Below, piece by piece: positions 32,016 to 40,208 of a stretch of DNA of 45,857 nucleotides (position 1 is its first letter; each line of letters opens with the position of its first letter). The notes beneath the pieces were generated by a model. That model was not told where the DNA came from and did not search any database. It saw only the letters and a list, made by a program, of their open reading frames with translations. Made by a program: the position numbers and the translations under genes. Source of the stretch: Ruminococcus sp. (GTDB lineage: Bacteria; Bacillota; Clostridia; Oscillospirales; Ruminococcaceae); contig JAFTYF010000007.1 in the NCBI GenBank assembly GCA_017461395.1, positions 1-45,857 of the forward strand, in the 5' to 3' direction.

Positions 32016-33009
32016 AAATATAGTAAAACATCACGGTATAGGCTCTCATTGTGCAACAACAGCCCTCCGTACACTGACAAATGCAGCCGGATATCCGTTT
32101 TCTGAGGCGTTCTGCTTTGGACTCTCAGGCGGACTCGGTTTCACCTATCAGAAATACACATCTGTCAGATATCACTTCTTTACAGGAAGAAATGAGTGCC
32201 TTGAAGAGGGAATCGTCAACGCGCTGGGCGGAAAGCTGCTGAAAGGCTCGTCTGACAACAGTTCAGAGGCAATGGAGACGGTCAAAGGTTTCATCGATAT
32301 GGGTTTTCCGGTAATACTCGAAGTTGACATGATGAAGCTTGACTACATAAAGGATAAGCTCAACCTTAAAAGACCTTTCCACTTCGGCTTACATTCACTG
32401 ATAATGGTAGGCTATGACGAGGAAAACGCATATGTTCTGGACTATATGTGGTGGAAGCCTATAAAGGTCCCGCTCAGCCAGCTGGAAGCTGCCAGAGATT
32501 CCCAAGATGCACCTATAAAGCCGTCTAACCGCTGGAAGGTCATTATCTTCAACAACGATGGCGATATCAATTACGAGCCTATGCTGCGTGAAGCTATAAG
32601 AGGTAATGTACACAAGATCATGCACCCATATGCATTCAAGATGGGATATGACGGCCTCAGGGTATTTCGCAGGGAATTTGAAAGATGGTTTGGTAAAATG
32701 GACGCAGATCTGCTCCGTGAGAACTGCTACATGATGAGCGTACTGTTCGAGCGTGTCGGAACAGGCGGCGGCAATTTCAGACGTATGTACGGCCAGTTCC
32801 TTGACGAAGCTAACAGGATCCTCGATTTATCTTGTATATCCAGAGCGTCATCGGTATACTCTCAGAGCTTCAGAAAATGGAGAACATTTGCAAAGCTTCT
32901 GGATGCAGCTTCAGAGGCTGAGGAGATAGACAAGGAGCCGCTGCTGAAACTCACAGATGAGCTCATAGAGCTTGAAAAAGCAGGCATGGATGCCCTTGCA
33001 GAGGTCTGA
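32005..33009 (+). CDS. BtrH-like acyltransferase (BtrH_N domain), copy 3
   Basis: About 334 residues from ATG 32005, which overlaps the preceding gene by 11 bp; a 21-residue upstream extension is unlikely. N-terminal papain-like motifs: Cys16 in HHGIGSHCATTALRTL, AFCFGLSGGLGFTYQ, PVILEVDM, His in FGLHSLIMVGYD, and Asp in AYVLDYMWWKP. This is the better match to BtrH of the two Cys-containing copies. The C-terminal half is helical, as in copy 1. It should move an acyl chain from the ACP to an acceptor amine or alcohol. Two Cys-bearing copies plus one without suggest two transfer steps or a heteromeric enzyme. Confidence 0.85.
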   Translation: MILENIVKHHGIGSHCATTALRTLTNAAGYPFSEAFCFGLSGGLGFTYQKYTSVRYHFFTGRNECLEEGIVNALGGKLLKGSSDNSSEAMETVKGFIDMGFPVILEVDMMKLDYIKDKLNLKRPFHFGLHSLIMVGYDEENAYVLDYMWWKPIKVPLSQLEAARDSQDAPIKPSNRWKVIIFNNDGDINYEPMLREAIRGNVHKIMHPYAFKMGYDGLRVFRREFERWFGKMDADLLRENCYMMSVLFERVGTGGGNFRRMYGQFLDEANRILDLSCISRASSVYSQSFRKWRTFAKLLDAASEAEEIDKEPLLKLTDELIELEKAGMDALAEV

Positions 33010-33038
33010 ATATTAATAACCGAGAGGAAGAGATAGTA

Positions 33039-33473
33039 ATGAACAACGAGATAGTTATAGAAGAAATCATACAGGTACTTCAGCACAGAAATCCCTTTTT
33101 GCTGATTGATCGTATAAAAGAATACGAATACGGAAAGTATGTGGTAGGCGTCAAGAACGTCAGTGTGAACGAGCCCTGGGCGTCAGGACACTTCCCTGAG
33201 CATCCGGTCTATCCCGGAGCGTTCATTATAGAATCTTCCGCACAGACCGGCGGATTCCTGTTTTACGATCCGGAGGAGAGTGACAGGAAAAAGGAAGGTA
33301 TGCTTGCCAGTGTGGACAGCTTCAAGTTCGTAAGGGCAGTATACCCCGGCGATCAGCTTGTCATAAGAACTGAACTTATTTCACGCTTCGGAAAATTCGT
33401 CAAGGTAAGAGCAACTGCAACTGTTGACGGTAAACGTGCAGCGGAGGGAGAGCTGACCTATGTTATCGGGTGA
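33039..33473 (+). CDS. 3-hydroxyacyl-ACP dehydratase (FabZ/FabA-like)
   Basis: A 144-residue hotdog with the FabZ layout: HRNPFLLIDR near 16-25, catalytic His51 in GHFPEHPVYPG and Glu65 in IIESSAQTGG. It removes water from 3-hydroxyacyl-ACP to give trans-2-enoyl chains. No enoyl reductase is encoded in the window, so the double bonds would be kept and a polyene results. It overlaps the next hotdog gene by 14 bp. Confidence 0.92.
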   Translation: MNNEIVIEEIIQVLQHRNPFLLIDRIKEYEYGKYVVGVKNVSVNEPWASGHFPEHPVYPGAFIIESSAQTGGFLFYDPEESDRKKEGMLASVDSFKFVRAVYPGDQLVIRTELISRFGKFVKVRATATVDGKRAAEGELTYVIG

Positions 33474-33843
33474 AGAACTTCTTCCCCAGGGGAATGATAT
33501 GGTCTATATCGATGCATATGAGCTGAATGGCGGCAATGTAAGCTGCCAGCCCAGATTCAAGGGTATAGAGGGAAAAAACAGCGTTCCTCTTCATATGTGG
33601 ATAGAATCGATCGGACAGGCAGGCGAGATATGTCTCCGCCAGACCGAAGCTCCTTCCGGAAAGGCTTTGCTTATAAATATAGAGGGCGTGCCGTACACAG
33701 CTATAAAGGCTGATGAGGCTTCAAAGTACAGATACTGCGCCGCTGTAGAGAAGCGCTTTGGTAAGTATGTCAGAACAGAGATAGATGTTCTGAAAGAGGA
33801 AAAAACAGAATTCAGGTGCAGCTGCATACATTATCTTGGATAA
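33460..33843 (+). CDS. Second hotdog protein, FabZ/ApeP-like without the catalytic His motif
   Basis: A 127-residue protein with the general hotdog dehydratase layout: LLPQGNDMVYIDAY parallels the LLPHRGPMLLLD start of aryl-polyene dehydratases, and PLHMWIESIGQAGE parallels the central helix IExxAQ. The GHFPxxP loop with the catalytic His is absent. The His in PLHMWIE may be the functional residue, as in ApeP-like proteins, or the protein may be an inactive partner of the FabZ-like enzyme with which its gene overlaps. A heterodimer of the two hotdogs is plausible. Confidence 0.72.
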   Translation: MLSGEELLPQGNDMVYIDAYELNGGNVSCQPRFKGIEGKNSVPLHMWIESIGQAGEICLRQTEAPSGKALLINIEGVPYTAIKADEASKYRYCAAVEKRFGKYVRTEIDVLKEEKTEFRCSCIHYLG

Positions 33844-33845
33844 AA

Positions 33846-35177
33846 ATGGATATGGATAAAGAAAAATACACCGTTATCGGCGGCGGTATATCAGGCCTTC
33901 TCATAACAGCCCTGCTTGCCGCTGAGGGAAAACAGATAGATCTTATTGAAAAGAATAAACACTGCGGAGGATATCTCCGGAATTTAGGCTGCGGTGCTCC
34001 TTACGGGGCACACCATATCGGTCTCCCGGACGCAAGCCTGCTGTCAGGTATCATCGGGGGTCTTGGTATATCCGATGAAGACCTGCTCAGAAACGCAGAT
34101 ACAGTGAGGGTACTTTCGGGACAGAGAGAATACAAGCTTTCTCTCAGACTTGACGAGCAGTGCAGTCAGCTCTGCGGGCTGTTTCCGGAGGAAGCTGAAG
34201 GGCTAAGGGAATACTTCGGCTTTATGACAGATTTCGCAGAGGCTCTGTATTCTGACGATGACAAGCAGATCAAGGGCTACTTTGTAAGGCTTGCCGGAAA
34301 GTCCTTCAGGAGTTTTCTTGAGAAGTATTTTGGCAATGAGGAACTGATAGATCTGCTATCATTCCTTGGCCCGTCCTACGGCGGAGTTACTGATGAGGAT
34401 TCGGCGTTCACATTTGCTTCGCTTGCTGTTACATACGGAAAAGGCGCATACTACATGGACTGCGGAGCCCTTACGGAGAAGCTGGCAGAAAAGGCTGCCA
34501 GTATGAAAAATGTAAACATAATGACCGGCATACAGGCTTCAAGGATCAGAAGAAACGATGAGAGCGGCAGATATATTGTATATGACAGCAACGGTGCTGT
34601 ATCAGAAGCGGATAAGGTTATATTTGCGGGCAGCTTCTGCAGAATACTTGAGGAGTACTGCGAGCATACCGGTGTAAACGATACTTCCTTCAGGAAGATA
34701 TTCAGTATGGAGACCGGCCCTTCCGCATACCGCTACTATTTCCGGACAGATGTTCCGCTGAGCCGGATGGAGCATATACGCCACGGAGCAGACGGCTACA
34801 TAATGTCTACCCTTGAATCTGATGAGTGCAGCGTTATGCTGACCTGCGTGACAGACAGCAGCCAGCCTCAGTGGGATAATGAAAGGCTCATCAGCGAGAT
34901 ATCTGATACGCTTGGTATCAGAAAAGAACAGATCCATCCGTTATGCGTATGCTCACCCGCTGAGAGAGAGAACCGTACTCTCAATGAAAGTGGAGCTGTG
35001 TTCGGCTGGAAGCGCAATGCAAGGAACAATCTTGATGCAAACCTTATCTACAACATAGACAAAAAGCTGCCCGGAATCTATGTTACCGGCAACTGGAGCG
35101 CAACCTTCGGATTCTTCGGCTGCCTTTATACAGCCAACAAGCTATTCTGCAAACTCACAGCTGACAGGAGGTCATAA
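33846..35177 (+). CDS. FAD-dependent desaturase, CrtI-like, copy 2
   Basis: About 443 residues. The frame is open from 33816, but the start is most likely ATG 33846 or 33852, just after the upstream stop. Dinucleotide fold: YTVIGGGISGLLITALLAAEG, then LIEKNKHCGGYLRN. The C terminus has IYVTGNWSATFGFFGCLYTA. It is shorter than the other three copies by about 50 residues. As a member of the amine-oxidase/CrtI group it probably dehydrogenates or isomerises the product chain. It lies between the dehydratase and MBL genes. Confidence 0.83.
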   Translation: MDMDKEKYTVIGGGISGLLITALLAAEGKQIDLIEKNKHCGGYLRNLGCGAPYGAHHIGLPDASLLSGIIGGLGISDEDLLRNADTVRVLSGQREYKLSLRLDEQCSQLCGLFPEEAEGLREYFGFMTDFAEALYSDDDKQIKGYFVRLAGKSFRSFLEKYFGNEELIDLLSFLGPSYGGVTDEDSAFTFASLAVTYGKGAYYMDCGALTEKLAEKAASMKNVNIMTGIQASRIRRNDESGRYIVYDSNGAVSEADKVIFAGSFCRILEEYCEHTGVNDTSFRKIFSMETGPSAYRYYFRTDVPLSRMEHIRHGADGYIMSTLESDECSVMLTCVTDSSQPQWDNERLISEISDTLGIRKEQIHPLCVCSPAERENRTLNESGAVFGWKRNARNNLDANLIYNIDKKLPGIYVTGNWSATFGFFGCLYTANKLFCKLTADRRS

Positions 35178-35179
35178 AA

Positions 35180-35935
35180 ATGAATCATGTTTCCAACGTT
35201 ATCCCCATGTTTATGGGCGAGGTCGGATTCATATGCAAAAAAGAGACGCTTAAGGTGTACTCTTACCTGATATATACTGAAAAAGGGATATACCTTTTCG
35301 ATACAGGTCTTAACACTTTGTTTATAAGCGATATCAAAGCTATCATGGAAGACCTGGCAGTGTTCATGAACGTTAAAGTAGACGCTGAGCATATGCTCAG
35401 AAGCAAGCTTGCGGAGCATGGACTTGAGCCCGTAGATCTGAAGGGCGTTATCTGTTCTCATCTCCATTTCGACCATGCCGGAGGTCTCAGAGTGTTTGAA
35501 GGCACCGATGTTCCGCTGTATGTTAACCGCAGGGAGTATGAATACGCACAGGGCTCAGAGCGCAGCTTTGAATACAAGAAGCAGGATCATGATTTCCTGA
35601 AGAAGACAACAAATGTTGTATGGACATCTGAGGATATGAACATAGACGGTATGCCCTGTATGAAGCTTATACAGACACCGGGACATTCTGCCGGACATCA
35701 GTCGCTGATACTTACAGGTCGTGAAAGGAGGCTCCTCCTCACAGGCGATGCAGTATACTCATGGGACAATATGAAGTCCAACAGAGTGCCTCCCTATCCT
35801 TTCAAGAAGCAGCAGGCAGCCGATTCTCTTGACAGACTCAACCGCATCTCAGGAAAATGTGATCAGGTGATATGCGGTCATGACTGCGACGAGTTCATGG
35901 ACAGATCGGTCTTCCTTGACAGGCAGGCTGTATGA
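35180..35935 (+). CDS. Metallo-beta-lactamase-fold hydrolase (AHL-lactonase-like)
   Basis: A 251-residue MBL-fold protein with intact metal ligands: His94, His96, Asp98, His99 in SHLHFDHAGG, His in QTPGHSAGHQSLIL, Asp in LLTGDAVY, and His in VICGHDCDEF. The layout resembles the AiiA/AttM N-acyl-homoserine lactonase group. In a PKS operon it more likely works as an ACP-dependent thioesterase or lactone hydrolase, as MBL enzymes do in aromatic PKS pathways. A quorum-quenching role is possible but less economical. The end overlaps the next gene as ATGA. Confidence 0.9.
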   Translation: MNHVSNVIPMFMGEVGFICKKETLKVYSYLIYTEKGIYLFDTGLNTLFISDIKAIMEDLAVFMNVKVDAEHMLRSKLAEHGLEPVDLKGVICSHLHFDHAGGLRVFEGTDVPLYVNRREYEYAQGSERSFEYKKQDHDFLKKTTNVVWTSEDMNIDGMPCMKLIQTPGHSAGHQSLILTGRERRLLLTGDAVYSWDNMKSNRVPPYPFKKQQAADSLDRLNRISGKCDQVICGHDCDEFMDRSVFLDRQAV

Positions 35936-37413
35936 TGAAAAAAGTAATTGTCATCGGCGCAGGCATATCCGGACTTTCGGCAGGCATATATGCCCTGAAG
36001 AACGGATTCAGCTGCGAGATATACGAAAAGAACATAAATGCCGGCGGCGAATGTATAGCTTGGAAGAGAAAGGGCTATCTCATAGACGGCTCAATAAGCT
36101 GGCTCACCGGAGTGAAGCCCGGTACGGCGATAAATGATGTGTGGCTGGAAACAGGCGCATTCAGAAATGAGGATATAACTTTTTCAGACGTATTCTCCGT
36201 TATCAATCATAAAGGCAGAAGGTTGTACTGGTACCGAGATACCGATAAGCTTGCATCCCATCTCAAGGAGCTTTCCCCGGAGGATTCGGAGGTGATAGAT
36301 GAGCTTATCGCCATAATAAATGACCTGAGCTCATTTGAGGTTCCGGCAAAGAAGCCTATGGATATAATGAATTCTGCTGAACGAAGGGATCATATAAAAC
36401 ATATGATGCAACTCTTCAAGGCTCTGAACAAGGTCAGCAGTCTTACAACAGAGGAATATACAGAACGATTCAGCTCAGAACTGATAAGAAAGGCGATACT
36501 TTCATTTTCATTTAAGGATAATCTGGTGCAGGGAGTATTGGTGACTCTTGGGGCACTTGCAGGCTGTCATGCAGGCTGGCCTGTTGGAGGCTCACAGCGC
36601 ATTACAGACAATATGAAGGCCTGCTTTCTGAGCCTTGGCGGCGTACTTAACTGCGGAAAGGCTGCAGCTGAAATAACAGTCAATGATGGCAGGGCAGATG
36701 GTATAATCCTTGAGGACGGAACAGCGGTGAGCGGCGATTATATAGTGCCTACCTGCGATCTTGATATTACTCTCCATAAGCTCCTGAAAAGCAGGTACAG
36801 CGATCCGGTGCTGGACAGCTTCTATACCAGCGAAGGCTTCCGGACAAGCAGCATCGCTCAGGTAGCCTTCGGAGTGGAATGTGATCTTTCAGCATATCCT
36901 TCCAAGATGATATATGCTGTAAATAAGCGTGAGATAGCTGGTGAGACCATAGAGAGCGTACTCTTCACCCACTATTGCAGTGAAAAGGACTTCGCTCCGG
37001 AAGGCTGCAGTATCGTTAAGACAGGCCTTACGGTATACAATTACAACAAATGGTGTGGTCTGTCCCGTGAGGAATACCTCCGCAAAAAGGAAGAGATCAA
37101 AGAGGCATATCTTGATTATTTGTATCATTTCTTTCCTGAGACGAAGGGGAAAGTGGTGATGTGCGATGTGACCACGCCGCAGACATACGAGCGTTACTGC
37201 GGAGCATATCATGGAGCATATATGGGATTCATGCTCACACCGGCTACGTCGAAAATGTATCACAGCGGAATAATAAAAGGACTGCGCGGACTGTACGCTG
37301 CCGGACAATGGTTCAGCGTAATGGGAGGACTCCCGGATGCACTGGTCAGCGGAAAGTCAGCTATACAGCGCATATGTGCAAATGAAGGCATTTCTTTCAA
37401 AGGAGTGCAGTAA
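35932..37413 (+). CDS. FAD-dependent desaturase, CrtI-like, copy 3
   Basis: A 493-residue protein whose ATG overlaps the MBL stop. Dinucleotide fold: VIVIGAGISGLSAGIYALKNG, then IYEKNINAGGECIAW. The C terminus has TTPQTYERYCGAYHGAYMGFM and GLYAAGQWFSVMGGLPDALVSG, the CrtI/CrtISO-type end. It is closest to copy 4 at 38183 (GISGLSAGIYALQQD and GGECTGW). Bacterial relatives desaturate or isomerise polyene chains. The acceptor chain here is inferred from the PKS genes. Confidence 0.86.
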   Translation: MMKKVIVIGAGISGLSAGIYALKNGFSCEIYEKNINAGGECIAWKRKGYLIDGSISWLTGVKPGTAINDVWLETGAFRNEDITFSDVFSVINHKGRRLYWYRDTDKLASHLKELSPEDSEVIDELIAIINDLSSFEVPAKKPMDIMNSAERRDHIKHMMQLFKALNKVSSLTTEEYTERFSSELIRKAILSFSFKDNLVQGVLVTLGALAGCHAGWPVGGSQRITDNMKACFLSLGGVLNCGKAAAEITVNDGRADGIILEDGTAVSGDYIVPTCDLDITLHKLLKSRYSDPVLDSFYTSEGFRTSSIAQVAFGVECDLSAYPSKMIYAVNKREIAGETIESVLFTHYCSEKDFAPEGCSIVKTGLTVYNYNKWCGLSREEYLRKKEEIKEAYLDYLYHFFPETKGKVVMCDVTTPQTYERYCGAYHGAYMGFMLTPATSKMYHSGIIKGLRGLYAAGQWFSVMGGLPDALVSGKSAIQRICANEGISFKGVQ

Positions 37414-37423
37414 GGAGGTTAGT

Positions 37424-38161
37424 ATGGAACAGAAAATAAACAGCAGAAGCTGCGGACTTGGATTCAGATCATCAGACAGTGAATACAGGGCAGTATTCAC
37501 CTATGCTGGAAAGAATGGCAGCTGTGAGCTGAATGATCTCTCCTTCCTTGACAATGAGGACATAAAGTACATAACACCCATACGCAAGCCCTCTCACAGA
37601 GATGATGTCATAGTGGGAAGATATGCAGCCAAGAAAGCCGTCGCTGATCTTGCTGGTACAGATATGAGCAATATAAGTATAAGTAAGGGAGTGTTCAGCC
37701 AGCCTTTGGCAGTTAATGATCCCGGAGGACGCTTTCAGGTAACAGTCACTCATACCGGCGGAACTGCCGCAGCGGTGGCATATCCTGATGAGCTCATCAT
37801 AGGTATAGATATGGAAAAAGAACTGTCCACGGAGATGAAGAATAGTCTCACCCTCTCAGAAGAAGAACATAGGGCAGTGAATGAGCTGGGAATGGATATC
37901 ACAATATTCTGGACAGTGAGAGAAGCCCTGATAAAGTGCCTGAAGCTTAGCCTGTTCTTCTCGCCGAAACTGTTGGAACTAACGGAGATACGCCGTGAGG
38001 GCGAGCTTGTCACGGGAACTTTCAGATATTTCGGTCAGTACTCGTTTCAGGCCGTATCCCATGACGGCATATCCATCGGCATGGTGATACCGAAGAGAAC
38101 AAATATGCTTCCGGCATTGGATAAGATAGCAGAGAATATTGCGGATATGGTATCTGCGTAA
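37424..38161 (+). CDS. 4'-phosphopantetheinyl transferase, Sfp type
   Basis: A 245-residue protein from ATG 37424 following AAGGAGG. Sfp-family motifs: RYAAKKAV near 67-73, VTHTGG near 108, IIGIDMEKE with metal ligands Asp129 and Glu131, and FWTVREALIKCL with Glu167 and Lys171. It moves phosphopantetheine from CoA to the Ser of the ACP at 25597. A dedicated copy in the operon supports an independent secondary-metabolite pathway. An upstream in-frame extension inside the previous gene is not real. Confidence 0.92.
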   Translation: MEQKINSRSCGLGFRSSDSEYRAVFTYAGKNGSCELNDLSFLDNEDIKYITPIRKPSHRDDVIVGRYAAKKAVADLAGTDMSNISISKGVFSQPLAVNDPGGRFQVTVTHTGGTAAAVAYPDELIIGIDMEKELSTEMKNSLTLSEEEHRAVNELGMDITIFWTVREALIKCLKLSLFFSPKLLELTEIRREGELVTGTFRYFGQYSFQAVSHDGISIGMVIPKRTNMLPALDKIAENIADMVSA

Positions 38162-38182
38162 GTTGCATTAAGGAGAAAAACT

Positions 38183-39667
38183 ATGAAAAAAGTTGTTATT
38201 ATTGGCGGAGGTATATCCGGCCTGAGCGCAGGTATATATGCTTTGCAGCAGGATTTTGAGGTGGAGATATACGAAAAGAACAATGTACTGGGCGGAGAGT
38301 GTACAGGCTGGTACAGAGACGGTTATCTGGTGGATAACTGTATGCACTGGCTCACCGGCTGCCGCCCGGGTGAAAAGCTGAGAGGCCTTTGGAACAATGT
38401 CGGCGTTCTCGGCGAAGATATAGAGCTCTACAAAGAGGAACTCTTTTACAGAGGAGAATTTGACGGTGTGAAGCTTTGCTTCTGGAGAGATATCGAAAGA
38501 TCCAGAAAGGAATTTCTGGAGGTATCTCCGGAGGATGAAACGGCAATCAATGAATTCTTTGACAGCGTAAAGCGTGCGGAATGTGTGGTAGTACCCAGTG
38601 ATCAGTCAATGGCTGATATGGGCATCATAGCCAATATAAAATTCAGTATGAGTATGGCTGAAATGGGAAGAGTTCTTATGAAGCACGGCAAGGAAACTGT
38701 TGCACAGCTTGCTGAGCATTTCAGGCATCCTGCAATACAAAAGATGATCCGCAGCTATTATGAGCCGCATCACAGCGCAGTTTCGCTTATAACCTCATAC
38801 GGTTTCTTCACCAGCGGCAGTGCCGCTATTCCGGAGGGAGGCTCAATAGGACTTATAAAGAGGATGCGTGAGCGATATGAGTCTCTTGGCGGAAAGTTAT
38901 TCCTGAATTCGCCTGTTGCTTCATCCGATGTCCAGAAGGGAAATATCGTGTCGGTAACTCTTGAAAACGGTGATGTTATCACTGCTGATGCATTCCTTTT
39001 TGCCTGTGATCCCATAGTAACCTTCAACCATATACTTGATAAGAAGTACACTCCTAAGAAGCTGAAAAAGCTCTACAAGGACCGCAGTGGATATCCGGTA
39101 TCATCTGCGTTCATAGCAGCCTTCGGTATCGTTGGAACAGATGAGATCTCCATGGAGAATGGCTCTGAGCTGTTCTCTTGCGAGCCATATACCGCAGTCG
39201 GCAAGGAGTACGACTTCGTTTCTGCAAGGCTTTATGACTATGACAAGACGCTCTATCCTGATGGAAAGAGAGTCATACAGTGTACCATAATGCAGGACGA
39301 GAATGATTACGATCACTGGCGTGAGCTCCATGCAGACCGCAGTGCCTATGTTGAGGAAAAGAAGCGCATTTCAGAGGAGCTGCTCCGCAGGCTTACAGAG
39401 AAGTATCCTGAGCTGAACGGCAGGCTGGTGTTCCTCAGCGCCTGCACTCCTATCACATTCAAGCGTTATTGCGGTGCCTTCAAGGGTTCATACATGAGCT
39501 TCATCCCGGTAGAGGGCAAGAAGAGCATATACCTGAAATCCTCTGTATCTGGTATAAAGAACGCTTTTCTTGCCAGCCAGTGGCTCCAGCCTACAGGTGG
39601 TCTTCCGCTTGCAGCTACCAGCGGTAAATTCGCTGTGCAGAGCATCGTAAGAAAATGTGTAATATAA
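38183..39667 (+). CDS. FAD-dependent desaturase, CrtI-like, copy 4
   Basis: A 494-residue protein with AAGGAG before the ATG. Dinucleotide fold: VVIIGGGISGLSAGIYALQQD, then IYEKNNVLGGECTGW. The C terminus has PITFKRYCGAFKGSYMSF and FLASQWLQPTGGLPLAATSG. It is the last gene of the operon and the closest relative of copy 3, suggesting tandem duplication with the PPTase gene between. Four full-length desaturases in one cluster suggest several different dehydrogenations or isomerisations on one chain. Confidence 0.86.
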   Translation: MKKVVIIGGGISGLSAGIYALQQDFEVEIYEKNNVLGGECTGWYRDGYLVDNCMHWLTGCRPGEKLRGLWNNVGVLGEDIELYKEELFYRGEFDGVKLCFWRDIERSRKEFLEVSPEDETAINEFFDSVKRAECVVVPSDQSMADMGIIANIKFSMSMAEMGRVLMKHGKETVAQLAEHFRHPAIQKMIRSYYEPHHSAVSLITSYGFFTSGSAAIPEGGSIGLIKRMRERYESLGGKLFLNSPVASSDVQKGNIVSVTLENGDVITADAFLFACDPIVTFNHILDKKYTPKKLKKLYKDRSGYPVSSAFIAAFGIVGTDEISMENGSELFSCEPYTAVGKEYDFVSARLYDYDKTLYPDGKRVIQCTIMQDENDYDHWRELHADRSAYVEEKKRISEELLRRLTEKYPELNGRLVFLSACTPITFKRYCGAFKGSYMSFIPVEGKKSIYLKSSVSGIKNAFLASQWLQPTGGLPLAATSGKFAVQSIVRKCVI

Positions 39668-39803
39668 AAACAACGGAGTCGGCAAATTTATTATGCCTGA
39701 TCAAAATAAAAAAGTGAATCGAATCAATAAATTCGTACAGCAACAAAAAAGATCTCCTATGGTATAATAGAAACCATACTCCACTGCTGTTTTCAATAGC
39801 AAA

Positions 39804-39838
39804 GAGGTCGCAGATTTCCAAAAGAAACCTGCAACCTC
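39804..39838 (-). ncRNA. Hairpin that pairs fully only in minus-strand RNA
   Basis: GAGGTCGCAGATTTC (39804-39818) faces GAAACCTGCAACCTC (39824-39838). In plus-strand RNA two positions mismatch (C-A, A-C). In minus-strand RNA both become G-U pairs, giving 15 continuous pairs. This points to a structured transcript or transcript end on the minus strand, but no gene is seen there. Confidence 0.35.
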
Positions 39839-39910
39839 TATATACGCCAAAAAAGTCCGAAAAATCGTGTTTGCCATAGGGAACATTCACACCAAACCGA
39901 TTGAGCAAAC

Positions 39911-39953
39911 AAAGGCCATGCAGTTCACATTGACTGCATGACCTTTGTTTTTT
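39911..39953 (+). terminator. Likely terminator of the PKS operon
   Basis: AAAGGCCATGCAGT (39911-39924) pairs with ACTGCATGACCTTT (39933-39946) with one mismatch, followed by TTTGTTTTTT. It lies 244 bp after the last desaturase gene. Confidence 0.75.
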
Positions 39954-40016
39954 AGTAATCATCAAAAATACAACTCAAGGTTGTCAGTTCAGCTTGGGTT
40001 ACTGCTTCTGGAATCT

Positions 40017-40046
40017 CCCTCCTGATTATAATTCAGGAGGGTTTTG
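40017..40046 (+). terminator. Second terminator before the sigma-factor operon
   Basis: A perfect 9-bp stem CCCTCCTGA (40017-40025) and TCAGGAGGG (40033-40041) with a 7-nt loop is followed by TTTTGTT. Confidence 0.85.
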
Positions 40047-40090
40047 TTGTATGTAAAGAATTCTAACAATAAAGTTTTCGAGCTGATGTG

Positions 40091-40119
40091 TTGCTGTTCA
40101 ACTACTAATATGCTACAAT
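40091..40119 (+). promoter_or_regulatory. Possible sigma-A promoter of the ECF sigma operon
   Basis: TTGCTG (40091-40096), a 17-bp spacer and TACAAT (40114-40119) lie about 90 bp upstream of the ATG at 40209. An ECF-type autoregulated promoter may also exist but I cannot identify its motif. Confidence 0.45.
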
Positions 40120-40208
40120 GAATTTGAAAAAATATTCAGAAATTGTCTAAAATACAATTTTAAATTCGTATATAAGGTAGGATAAGTATCGAAAACAGGA
40201 GGTGTAAA

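Larger units (their letters stand above)
39668..40208. other. Intergenic region with several hairpins
   Basis: 541 bp without a supported gene between the PKS operon and the sigma-factor operon. It holds a 15-bp hairpin (39804-39838), terminators at 39911 and 40017, and the promoter at 40091. The minus-strand open frames across it (61 and 116 codons) have no ribosome binding site and are rejected. Confidence 0.6.

Noticed and set aside
39615-39965. Minus-strand 116-codon and 61-codon frames after the PKS operon
   Set aside because: They lack ribosome binding sites, cross two plus-strand terminator-type hairpins, and show no recognisable domain.
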